Assembly: GCF_042676385.1 (NCBI RefSeq)
Contig: NZ_JBHTHA010000002.1
Coordinates: forward strand, 434,001 to 498,000
DNA: 64,000 nt
Source of the DNA: Paenibacillus_E sp042676385
GTDB lineage: Bacteria; Bacillota; Bacilli; Paenibacillales; NBRC-103111
Direction: 5' to 3'
Within the stretch, counting starts at the first letter, position 1, and each line of letters begins with the position of its first letter. Under the pieces are notes generated by a model. The model was not told the origin of the DNA. It searched no databases and saw only the letters and a program-made list of their open reading frames with translations. Shown here one piece after another: positions 51,639-59,695 of this stretch. Both the position numbers and the translations under genes were made by a program.

Positions 51639-53318
51639 TTATCTAGTCTCGGTTTTAGCCGGATCGAGGACGAACCAGACCTTTCCTACATTTTGACCGG
51701 TTGTCTCGCCAGGGTTCTTATCCTTAATCCAATAATACAACGGCCAGCCTTTGTAAGTATTTTGTTTGGTGCCGTCGCCCCTGGTCAACACGCCGAAGTC
51801 GCTTCCATTCAAATCGCTGGACACAGTCAGGTTCGCATCATAGAAGATAGGCCAGTTGACCAGACACCCTCCGACGCATGAATTCGGGTCGGCTTTATCC
51901 TTCGTGAACAGGTACAAAGCCATTCCGTTCGAATCAACCAAATACGTGCCAAGCTGGTCGGATTTGCTCGTTTTCACCGAGCTGTTCACGGCTTTCGTGC
52001 CGCTGAACTTCACAGGATCGACAACGAACCATACATTGCCGATGTTTTGCCCAAGCGTATCTCCCATTTTCTTATCATCTACCCAATAGTATAAAGGGAA
52101 GCCTTTATACGTCGTTTGCTTTTTCCCGTCAGCGCGAACAATGTTGCCAAAATCAGCCTGATTGATTCCTGTTGGCGCCGAAATGTGGTCGGCGTAGAAC
52201 AGCGGCCATTTCTCCAGACATTTACCGGCACAGTTGCTGACGCCTTTGGTGTCTTTATCATAATAATAAAGCGTCATTCCGTTGGCATCCGTTAAAAAGT
52301 TCCCCAAGTCGGTTTTCGTACCTAACGCGATTCCGTTAGAAGGCTTGATCACGTACCAAACTTTTCCTACAGCTTCGCCTTTGGTATCACCGGCTTTTTG
52401 ATCTTTCACAAAATAGTATAAAGGCCAGCCTTTGTACGTGACTTGTTGTTTACCGTCCTTGCGAACGAAAACGCTAAAATCTGCTGCGTTGAAACCGGCG
52501 GGCACCAGCAATTGATCGTCATTATAGATCGGCCAATTGACCAGACAATCTCCCACGCACGAATTGATATCGGCAACATCTTTTGTAAAATAATAAAGCG
52601 TCATGCCTTTGGAATCGGCCAGATAATTCCCAAGCGATTCACTCTGCTTTAAATTCAACGACTTGTATGTAAGCGCGTCAAGTTTTTGAGATGAAAGGAT
52701 TCCCTTTTCCGACAATGAGACTGCCAGTGTTTTGGAATCGCCTTTGAGCGGCGCCCGCAAGGCCTCGATTGTAGCGGTTGCAATATTCATGTTGACGACT
52801 TGTTGCACACCGGCAATTTTAGATAACCCTTTTTGCTCTGCGACCGCAATCGCTTGGGCGTACTCGAAATCTACACCTTGCTTGTAACCGAGAGATTCCA
52901 GCAAGACTTTGTAATAAGCCTGAGCTGTGATACCCGCTAACGGATCGAACAGGTTGTCGCCGGGCCCCTGCCAGCCCAGTTCAGGATGAGCTTTTAGATA
53001 AGCAAGTATCGACTGGCCTTCTTTGTAAACCAGGTTCGCATCATTAAAATTATCCGACCCGCTGTATGCGAGCGCTTCGCTTTCCAATCCTTTGAGCCGG
53101 AGAAACATGATCGCCGCTTGCAGCCTTGTTGTTGACTTGTTCAAATACTCCGCTGTAAGTCCGCTTCCATCCCCTTGCAAAATACCGAGATCGCCAGCGA
53201 CATCAGTTTCGGATTTCACATGCAACGGCTCGGCTGCCGCCGCTGAAGCTGCTGACAGAACCATGACGACACCCAGAAGCAAGAAAGCTGATAAGATAAA
53301 TTTTTTGAGATTCCACAT
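51639..53318 (-). CDS. Secreted protein with three PF03640-type Cys repeats and an SLH-like N-terminal region
   Basis: A 559 aa exported protein. Signal peptide about residues 1-30. Residues 40-210 look like degenerate S-layer-homology modules (LGILQGDGSGLTAEYLN; LQAAIMFLRLKG). Then three tandem repeats of about 100 residues (about 228-326, 338-436, 455-553), each with MTLYYFTKD, a CVGDCLVNWP-type Cys pair (CVGDC, CAGKC, CVGGC), TYKGWPLYY and GKVWFVxDP. These are the lipoprotein/secreted-repeat family of unknown function seen near ECF sigma factors in actinomycetes and Firmicutes. GGAGG lies 13 bases before the ATG. Probably sits on the cell wall through the SLH-like part. Function unknown; redox or metal sensing is a guess from the paired Cys. 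Confidence 0.82.
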   Translation of the reverse strand: MWNLKKFILSAFLLLGVVMVLSAASAAAAEPLHVKSETDVAGDLGILQGDGSGLTAEYLNKSTTRLQAAIMFLRLKGLESEALAYSGSDNFNDANLVYKEGQSILAYLKAHPELGWQGPGDNLFDPLAGITAQAYYKVLLESLGYKQGVDFEYAQAIAVAEQKGLSKIAGVQQVVNMNIATATIEALRAPLKGDSKTLAVSLSEKGILSSQKLDALTYKSLNLKQSESLGNYLADSKGMTLYYFTKDVADINSCVGDCLVNWPIYNDDQLLVPAGFNAADFSVFVRKDGKQQVTYKGWPLYYFVKDQKAGDTKGEAVGKVWYVIKPSNGIALGTKTDLGNFLTDANGMTLYYYDKDTKGVSNCAGKCLEKWPLFYADHISAPTGINQADFGNIVRADGKKQTTYKGFPLYYWVDDKKMGDTLGQNIGNVWFVVDPVKFSGTKAVNSSVKTSKSDQLGTYLVDSNGMALYLFTKDKADPNSCVGGCLVNWPIFYDANLTVSSDLNGSDFGVLTRGDGTKQNTYKGWPLYYWIKDKNPGETTGQNVGKVWFVLDPAKTETR

Positions 53319-53508
53319 ACGTGATACCACGCCTCCTTAAATGATATAAGGCACATTCCATTTCTGTATGAATGCCTTTCCTGTTAAGGTAACGAAGCGT
53401 AGTGAGAAGCGGTTTGATGTTGCTGCAAGAAAAATATGAAACCACTCCATCAACTGTCTTAGAGGGTGCTACTCTATTGGAAAATGTACAGTGTTTTTAG
53501 GACGAGGA

Positions 53509-53721
53509 GTGAAATCATGCGTTCAGGTTGGATTTTATACAGCGAAACTATCTCGAAACAGCACTCAGCAAGAAATAATAGCGAATCTAATGGAATATTT
53601 CCAATAGAAAGCTATAAAAGCAGTTGGAAAGAAGCGTTTTATTGTACAAAATCCAACGGTAATGTGGAAACATCGCCGATTAGATCGTGCGATCATGATC
53701 GTCCCCGGTCATATGAGATAA
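53509..53721 (+). pseudogene. Small protein-like frame with an in-frame TAG
   Basis: GTG at 53509 with AGGA 6 bases upstream opens a 70-codon frame reading KSCVQVGFYTAKLSRNSTQQ, EIIANLMEYFQ, stop (TAG, 53605-53607), then KAIKAVGKKRFIVQNPTVMW, KHRRLDRAIMIVPGHMR. Both halves look protein-like and join in frame, while the competing ATG frame at 53517 is Ser/Asn-rich and less likely. Family not recognised. A sequencing error, a broken gene or chance are all possible. Confidence 0.35.
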
Positions 53722-53788
53722 AGCTTACCTGCAGCTTGGTCCTTGCCTAAAGCCGTTCGTTTGGGAACGAACTGCCTTTGACAACCTT

Positions 53789-54036
53789 CCATCTTTTCGT
53801 CTGGAAAGATGAAAAATATCGTTAGAGATGCGACCCCGGTATCCCCAGATGCCTGTAACGATGTTGAACATCTTTCCAGCTTCGCTCAGCGTACAGAGCT
53901 GCTTTTTTTCTTGTCTGTAAAGATGAAAAATATCGTTCGAGACACAACCCCAACATCCCCAGATGCCTGTAACGATGTTAAACATCTTTCCAGCTTCGCT
54001 CAGCGTACAGAGCTCCTTTTTTTCTCGTCTATAAGC
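53789..54036 (+). repeat. Two tandem copies of a ~114-bp element of the GATG/CATC palindrome family
   Basis: The second copy starts 114 bases after the first (53799 and 53913 are equivalent). Each has GTCTG-AAAGATGAAAAATATCGTT at the left, ATCCCCAGATGCCTGTAACG in the middle and GATGTT-AACATCTTTCCAGC at the right. The left and right blocks are imperfect inverted repeats of each other (16 of 20 positions). The left block recurs at 38496-38530. The other bases of the 53319-54184 gap show only the small frame at 53509. Confidence 0.7.
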
Positions 54037-54184
54037 ACTATAAGCCTTCAGAAACACGACTTCATCTCCCCTTGCCAACGATAACAATGGGAAACACCTT
54101 GTTGGGACCCCTATGCAGCAAAAAACACAAACAAGCCGCCTCACGGCCGCCATGTTTGTGCTTTGCCCTTTTTACGCCAACTTA

Positions 54185-55621
54185 TCAGCTGCGTGCCTTT
54201 CCTGTAAGGATATTCGGATCTCCTCCGCCGAACGAGACGTTCTGTTTAATCTGCAATTGGATTGTACCCTCAAGGAACGTGCAAGTAACAGTTAAACAGA
54301 ATGGCGTCTCAACATATCTTAGCGTTAATACCAGTGTATTCGTATCCCGCCATGTCGCTGAGCCGAAGCCTGGATTTGCTTCTCTCATATGCAGCGTATA
54401 GGTCCCTTCGGACCATTCGTTTCTGCCGAAGTATACAGCATGCTTGCCTCTATCATTCTCTATATGTAAGGTGATAACCGCATCGTTAAAATCGAACGAA
54501 CAAGCGCGCAGCCGTTCTTCGTTGTCCTCCAGCACATACTCGATTCCTGTAATTTCAGCTTCCAGGGATGAACTTGGATCCATTCTTGGCGATTCCAAAC
54601 GAAGTCCCTGCAGCCGTTGGTCTAACGCTTCAACTGCTCCCTTGTCGGAGGCTGGCAGCGCCTCGTCTTTCATGGCAGGCAGCAATCGCTCCCAAATGAC
54701 GTCGAGGACGATCTGCATATCGTTCACGCCCGACGTAATCGCGATGACAGCATCCTGCTCCGGCAGAACGATACAATATTGCCCAAAAGCGCCGTCCCCG
54801 CGATACGCTCCGTGTCGGCATTTCCAGAACTGATAACCATACCCTTGCGACCAGTCAGAATTGGAATTCGAGCCATTGTCGATCTGTTTAGACGTGGCCG
54901 CTTCTACCCATTCTTCCGGAAGGAGCTGTTTCCCTTGCCATTGCCCTTTTTGCAAATAAAGCTGCCCGAACTTGGCGATATCTTCAGTTGTAATTTTCAT
55001 CCCCCAGCCGCCGATATTAATGCCGCGGGGACAGCTCTCCCAAGTCGCGCCCACGATGCCAAGGGTTTCCAGCAGTCGCGGTCCAAGGTAGTCGAGCAAG
55101 GTAATACCCGTAACCTTCTGTATAATGGCCGAGAGCAAATAGGTCGCTCCGCTGTTATAGACGAAATGCGTACCCGGTTCATATTCTACAGGAAGCGTTA
55201 AAATATGGCCGACCCAATTGTCAGAGCAATGCAGATTTGCGGACGCATCCTTCGCATGTCCTGTTCCCATCATGAGTAAGTGGCGAACCGTCATTGCCGA
55301 TAAATTCGATGAAAGCTCATCCGGAACATCCTCCGGAAAAAAAGAAACTACACGGTCATCCAATGAGATTCGGCCTTCTGCCGCTAACAAACCGATAGCT
55401 GTTGACGTGAAGCTTTTACTTAAAGAGAACAGCATGTGCGGGCGTTTCGGCAAATAAGGCGACCACCAGCCTTCCGAAATAACATGACCATGTCGTACGA
55501 GCATGAAGCTGTGAAGCTCCAGGCTGCGGTCTTGAATCTCTTGAAGAAAACTTGCAATAGCACCCGCTGCAATACCTTGAGACTCTGGATGACTTCTAGG
55601 CAAAGCTTGATTTGCGCTCAT
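54185..55621 (-). CDS. Serine hydrolase of the beta-lactamase / EstB-like family
   Basis: A 478 aa protein with the class C beta-lactamase fold (penicillin-binding-protein-like esterase). Catalytic S-x-x-K: Ser66-Leu-Ser-Lys69 in LFSLSKSFTSTAIGLL; Tyr-x-Asn region FVYNSGATYLLSAI near residue 152; GDGAFGQYCIVLPEQ near 270 in place of KTG/HxG. No signal peptide, so probably intracellular. Such proteins are esterases or D-amino-acid amidases; not a likely resistance enzyme. The C-terminal 130 residues form an extra domain (EAEITGIEYVLEDNEERLRA). GGAGC precedes the ATG. Confidence 0.85.
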   Translation of the reverse strand: MSANQALPRSHPESQGIAAGAIASFLQEIQDRSLELHSFMLVRHGHVISEGWWSPYLPKRPHMLFSLSKSFTSTAIGLLAAEGRISLDDRVVSFFPEDVPDELSSNLSAMTVRHLLMMGTGHAKDASANLHCSDNWVGHILTLPVEYEPGTHFVYNSGATYLLSAIIQKVTGITLLDYLGPRLLETLGIVGATWESCPRGINIGGWGMKITTEDIAKFGQLYLQKGQWQGKQLLPEEWVEAATSKQIDNGSNSNSDWSQGYGYQFWKCRHGAYRGDGAFGQYCIVLPEQDAVIAITSGVNDMQIVLDVIWERLLPAMKDEALPASDKGAVEALDQRLQGLRLESPRMDPSSSLEAEITGIEYVLEDNEERLRACSFDFNDAVITLHIENDRGKHAVYFGRNEWSEGTYTLHMREANPGFGSATWRDTNTLVLTLRYVETPFCLTVTCTFLEGTIQLQIKQNVSFGGGDPNILTGKARS

Positions 55622-55739
55622 TGTCTTAGCTCCTTTATAAGCATTACAAAATTTGTAAACTCAAAGCTATTATATCATTTCATGCTGCAAGAAGACTAAA
55701 TATCTGCTAGGATTATTTTACTAGAACTTGATTATTCAT

Positions 55740-56135
55740 ATCCTCAAAGGTCTGGCATCTACTTCGCCATGAGCACCTCTCCGGCTGCAGTTGCAGCTAA
55801 AACCTCGTCGTGGGGCTTCACCGTCACACCAGAGCAAATTACGAGCACAGCTGCTGCCATCGGCGAGAAAACGATCCTCACCCGAACAGGAGGCGCACCG
55901 ACACTGGCGGTGGTGATGGCGGAAATTTTCTCGACCTTCCTGTCCGAAGCCAAAGCCTTTTGGTAATGCCAAATCATTGCGCCTGCCAAAAATATGGTTG
56001 TCATGCATCAAATCGTGACGAACAACTATGTCGATGCCATACTTACGATCTTTTTCGGAATCGTCGTCATCCTCATGATCATTGAGTCTTTACGAGTCTG
56101 GTATCGAATCCTGATTCAAAACAACGGCCTCAGCT
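55740..56135 (+). pseudogene. cstA: Remnant of carbon starvation protein CstA
   Basis: One frame, broken by a TAA at 55967, carries two separate pieces of CstA, a peptide/pyruvate transporter. Piece 1 is GIYFAMSTSPAAVAAKTSSW through TILTRTGGAPTLAVVMAEIF to KAFW, a mid-protein part. Piece 2 is HQIVTNNYVDAILTIFFG, ending ESLRVWYRIL, the C-terminal helix. The stretch between and all of the N-terminal two thirds are missing, so the gene is dead. It runs into the ybdD frame that follows, the normal cstA-ybdD order. Confidence 0.75.
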
Positions 56136-56191
56136 GCATGAAGCGCCGTTTGTACAGTCCACATTCGGAGCGTGACGCCTTGAGAACGATT

Positions 56192-56374
56192 ATGAGCTTT
56201 GTAAGGAAGACCAGAGCTACCATCAAAATCATTTTCAGTATTCCGGACTATAACAATTACTTGCAGCATCAACAAGAGCACCATCCGGATGCAACGCCTA
56301 TGACGGAAAAAGAATTTTATATATGTACGCTGCGCGACCGCTATGAAAGCGGAAAAATTAATCGCTGCTGTTAA
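56192..56374 (+). CDS. YbdD/YjiX-family small protein (DUF466), possibly intact
   Basis: The last 60 residues of a 126 aa open frame, from MSFVRKTRATIKI, match the YbdD/YjiX family, normally encoded directly after cstA and suggested to assist the transporter: FSIPDYNNYLQHQQEHHPDA, MTEKEFYICTLRDRYESG and the C-terminal INRCC. The core including the terminal Cys pair is complete. With cstA upstream broken, the gene may be silent or read in fusion with the CstA relic (frame open from 55994). No good RBS is seen before 56192. Confidence 0.65.
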   Translation: MSFVRKTRATIKIIFSIPDYNNYLQHQQEHHPDATPMTEKEFYICTLRDRYESGKINRCC

Positions 56375-56460
56375 AAAAAACGGGGCATCACGGGTAAGCT
56401 TCTCCGCTTCTCCCATGGTGCTCCGTTTCTCATGATTTAGTTGCAGGCGAGTCCCGCTTC

Positions 56461-56982
56461 TCAGATGGATTCCAGTCTGGCTCCCGAGTAAAAAGTCACT
56501 TCGGAGATAGATCCTACTGGAATGATTTCGCGCAAGCAATAGCCAATGAAACTCTGATCTTCTTCACTTACTGTAGCGGTAGCGTGGAAGTCAAAATGAA
56601 TGATCCCCACGGCAGCATCGTACCTATTAAATGACAATCGGCCATTAGGAAACAATTTATTGATAACGGCGATGATTCCGTATTGATTCAAGTTCCTATT
56701 CATGGCCGCCTTGATGATCAGCTCCGGCAATTCATGTTCATGTACTTGCGGCACTTGATCGATCTGGACCATGTGATACGATTTAACCTTAAAACAGACG
56801 TACGGATGCAAATATTCGGAAGCAAATTGTTTCAAACTGCGGATTTCGGTATCCGGCAAATCCAAGTTTTCATTCCATGCGTAGATGGTTGCTGCATATT
56901 TGCCGGACGTATGGACTCTTACATACCTGATCTTGGGAAAATGCTGTTTAATTAAAGATTCGGATAATAATCGCGTCCCCAT
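56461..56982 (-). CDS. Hypothetical protein, conserved-looking
   Basis: A 173 aa soluble protein, family not recognised. No signal peptide or membrane segments. It opens MGTRLLSESLIKQHFPKI and has segments VRVHTSGKYAATIYAWNENL, YLHPYVCFKVKSYHMVQIDQ and VGIIHFDFHATATVSEEDQS; mixed alpha/beta is likely. The ATG at 56982 is chosen because GAGGTGATC lies just upstream. Alone on the minus strand between the cstA/ybdD relic and the palindrome array. Confidence 0.6.
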   Translation of the reverse strand: MGTRLLSESLIKQHFPKIRYVRVHTSGKYAATIYAWNENLDLPDTEIRSLKQFASEYLHPYVCFKVKSYHMVQIDQVPQVHEHELPELIIKAAMNRNLNQYGIIAVINKLFPNGRLSFNRYDAAVGIIHFDFHATATVSEEDQSFIGYCLREIIPVGSISEVTFYSGARLESI

Positions 56983-57184
56983 AAAGATCACCTCATTTTC
57001 TTGTTAACGCTTACAATTTCGCCCGTTTATGAGAATACCGTCAGTGTTTTCCAAGGCACTGAAAAAATCCCGGCGTCGTTTTATAGATGCAAAAAGGCCG
57101 TATATAGCCTGTGTGATGGCTTAAACGGACTTTTCGTTGTTTTTAAGTAGGAAATTAGGTATGGCATTTGCCCAGTTCATGTCA

Positions 57185-57362
57185 GTAACGATGGAAAACA
57201 TCATTGCGGGCTCGATTCCATTTTCACTTACGTTTGTAACGATGAATAACATCGCTATGGCTTCGTTCTGGCTCACAGTACTGCCTATTTCTACTCTGTA
57301 ACGATGGAAAACATCGCTATTCACTCGTTTCCATTTACTTTTTCTTCTGTAAAGATGAATAA
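57185..57362 (+). repeat. Array of near-palindromic GTAACGATG..CATCGCTAT units, fourth split by the IS
   Basis: Four 23-bp units start at 57185, 57236, 57298 and 57349 (spacings 51, 62, 51). Core: GTAACGATG-A-AACATCGCTAT. The fourth, GTAAAGATGAATAA, is interrupted by the IS at 57363 and continues as AACATCGTTAC at 59511. Spacers are different but all T/C-rich with CTCG or TTCG near the start. Same palindrome family as 53789-54036. Nothing else is seen in the gap 56983-57362. Confidence 0.7.
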
Positions 57363-59508
57363 GAGACTGTCGAACAACAATCATTCAAAACCATTCCTAG
57401 GCCCACACTTCAAAAAAATATCCAATTCTGGCTTCAAATTAAGTGCACTTTCCCCAGGAAATTTCACTTTTTTGGCTCTTTGCAGGATGTTCTTCCTGCA
57501 AAGAGCCGTTTATGCGCATGCGGCAATAGCCTTTGCCCTTGGCTTATGCCGGACAAAGGGATCTTTGTAAGCAACTTTCCCTAATTTTCTCACTATGAGC
57601 TTTACGTTCACCGCAATGCCTTTCATTTTAGCGGTAATGCGTAGCTTATCGCGCCTTCGGGTCTTTGGGTACCTCATATTGTGGTGGTTGGCGAGCTCAT
57701 TGTTGGTTGGCTCAATCTGGCCTCTTGCACGTAAAATGGCTTGCCCTTCATCACTCTCGTTAAAGCGTTGCGCCTCTTCATAAACCTCATAATAGTTGCT
57801 TATGAAAATACTCCGCCCCTTTACACTTGGTGTACAGGCTTCTTTCATCGGACATTTTCCGCATACACTACGCTTGAAGACATATTGCACACCATCCTTT
57901 CGGCTTCTATCATAAAATTTCTTTGTTGTATTCCCTGCGGGACACGTCACTTCTTTGTTCTGCGCATCATAAATAAAGTGCTCACTACCGAGCAGTCCAC
58001 TTGGATTCTTAGGCTTAGTAACTGGAGCCACGACCTGAATGCCCAAACCTAGATGATCAACCTGTTCGCGGTAGCATCCAAATCCATACATCGAATCGGC
58101 ACCCAAATACTCCGGCACAATGCGATGGTGAGTCACAACACTTTGAATCAAACTCGCTAGGCGCTCGCCATCCGCCTCGTTTCCTGGGATGGGTTCAATC
58201 TCTAAAATGAATCCCGAGGCACATGACTCCACAACCTGTATTTTATCCCCAGTGAAGGGTTGACTCGCCGTTTTGCGACCATTTCGCACACTGGGATCAT
58301 GCGCATTCACAATGCGGTTTTGGGGACGTTCTTTAGCTGGAATTTTTTCGTAATCCTCCGCTTCCGAGGTGTCTAGCTTTCGTGGAGAGTCCGGGTCGGT
58401 GGGATTCGTTGGCCGCGTGTTTTGCGCGAGAATGTCCGCCAACGTAGTTTGTAGCTCAAGAAAACGTGTTTGTTGTTTTTTGGTCGTTTCCTGCGTGCGC
58501 CACTGCTCGATCTGTTCTTGCTTGAGGTAAGAGAGAAGTGCATAGGCTCTAGCAACCAGTAACTTAAACGCGGCAAGCCGCTCTTCCGGCTTACTGTCTG
58601 CACCAAGCGGATCGAACCAGTTTTGCATCTGTAAACTCGCTACCATGGCGCTATGCAGCTGCCCGTGCGCACGCTTTAAGTGGTTCACCAGATTTAACAT
58701 GCCATGAAAGACCAGTCGGTACGCACTCATACTGCTAGAGATGGCATGCGTATGGAAAGAATCCGCCAACCAGATCTCTTTTTCCCCTTTCCAGAGGCCT
58801 AGTTGCTTCGTTTGAGCGAGAATATAATGAAAACAAGCATGGAAAAGCTCATCGCCCAGGCGATTGCGATCAAAAGCAATCGTGCTATGATCAAAACCAT
58901 TAAACGAAAATGGGACACCTAGGAAACGTTTAATCGCCATATCAAACATCAAACGAACTTCCGTTTCACGGTCGGACAAACTTTCCATTTCTTGGACAAG
59001 GTGTATTTTAAGTTTAAGAGATGGCGCATAGGCCCGCTGACCTTGAGAGGAGTACAGGTGGGCACAGAGCTCATCTGCAAAGGAAAAATCAACGAAACGC
59101 TCGACTTGACTCCACAACGGATGATCAGGGAGTTTAGCGAACAGCTCAATATCCGCAAATGAAAGTGCACCAAAATCCTTATACCGGACAGCATGAGACG
59201 CTGCCGTTCCCTTACGGGCAGGCAAAAGATGAGGGACCTGCTCAATTACGGTAGGGCGAATCCCTAGGTCATCTATAGATAGTTGATTTTGATCATCATT
59301 TTGGCTATGTTGAGCTGTCATTCACTATCCCTCTTTACATGTTTTCTTCTATTGTATAATAAAATGAAGTAATCATTAGTAAATAAAAGTAAAATAGAGT
59401 AAATATCGAATTATATCGATAATTTGGATGTATATAGATGAAATCAACCGAAAATAAGAACTTATTCTATGGGTTCTTCTCAAAGGTACAAAGTTGTTCG
59501 ACAGTCTC
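57363..59508. mobile_element. IS1182-family insertion sequence, apparently complete
   Basis: 16-bp perfect terminal inverted repeats: GAGACTGTCGAACAAC at 57363-57378 and its complement at 59493-59508. It contains one full-length transposase gene. Flanked on both sides by AATAA (57358-57362 and 59509-59513), a likely 5-bp target duplication. Joining the flanks restores one unit of the local palindromic repeat, so the target was that repeat. The element looks intact and recently inserted. Confidence 0.85.
57510..59321 (-). CDS. IS1182-family transposase
   Basis: A 603 aa DDE transposase with the IS1182/IS5-like layout. N-terminal InsH-type region (LWSQVERFVDFSFADELCAH; YAPSLKLKIHLVQEMESLSD), catalytic domain with ADSFHTHAISSS (first Asp, near residue 187), later YLGADSMYGFGCYREQVDHL (second Asp, near 415), and a C-terminal cysteine motif SVCGKCPMKEACTPSVKGR near 485. 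Full length, no frameshift. ATG near 59321. Lies within the 2146-bp element with its 5' end towards the right. Confidence 0.9.
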   Translation of the reverse strand: MTAQHSQNDDQNQLSIDDLGIRPTVIEQVPHLLPARKGTAASHAVRYKDFGALSFADIELFAKLPDHPLWSQVERFVDFSFADELCAHLYSSQGQRAYAPSLKLKIHLVQEMESLSDRETEVRLMFDMAIKRFLGVPFSFNGFDHSTIAFDRNRLGDELFHACFHYILAQTKQLGLWKGEKEIWLADSFHTHAISSSMSAYRLVFHGMLNLVNHLKRAHGQLHSAMVASLQMQNWFDPLGADSKPEERLAAFKLLVARAYALLSYLKQEQIEQWRTQETTKKQQTRFLELQTTLADILAQNTRPTNPTDPDSPRKLDTSEAEDYEKIPAKERPQNRIVNAHDPSVRNGRKTASQPFTGDKIQVVESCASGFILEIEPIPGNEADGERLASLIQSVVTHHRIVPEYLGADSMYGFGCYREQVDHLGLGIQVVAPVTKPKNPSGLLGSEHFIYDAQNKEVTCPAGNTTKKFYDRSRKDGVQYVFKRSVCGKCPMKEACTPSVKGRSIFISNYYEVYEEAQRFNESDEGQAILRARGQIEPTNNELANHHNMRYPKTRRRDKLRITAKMKGIAVNVKLIVRKLGKVAYKDPFVRHKPRAKAIAACA

Positions 59509-59604
59509 AATAACATCGTTACGCATTGATCAGCATCGATCAGCGTCCCATATGGTCAAACTCGCTTAGAATGGTGAGCCACACGTCTTCCCTGAAAACT
59601 AATA

Positions 59605-59647
59605 CCTCTATCGAGGCCGCTCAACAATGAGCGACCGCGTTTAGAGG
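59605..59647 (-). terminator. Terminator-like hairpin after the catalase gene
   Basis: CCTCTA...TAGAGG and CGCTCA-ACAA-TGAGCG form a nested stem; TATTAGTTTTC follows on the minus strand. About 50 bases past the catalase stop. Confidence 0.5.
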
Positions 59648-59695
59648 TTGGTTTTATCGCCAATAAAATAGGGGGGGTTAGAGAACCGAAAACTT

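Noticed and set aside
53725..54153. 142-codon minus-strand frame over the 114-bp tandem duplication
   Set aside because: Internal repetition simply reflects the duplicated DNA element (114 is a multiple of three); no RBS and no known domain.
57185..57362. CRISPR-like pattern: 23-bp repeats with unlike spacers
   Set aside because: Only four units, spacers of unequal length (about 28 and 39 bp) with shared T/C-rich composition, no cas genes, and the same palindrome occurs alone elsewhere. It is a palindromic repeat family.
57121..57384. 87-codon minus-strand frame over the palindrome array
   Set aside because: It is made of the repeat units themselves and crosses the IS end; no protein family is seen.
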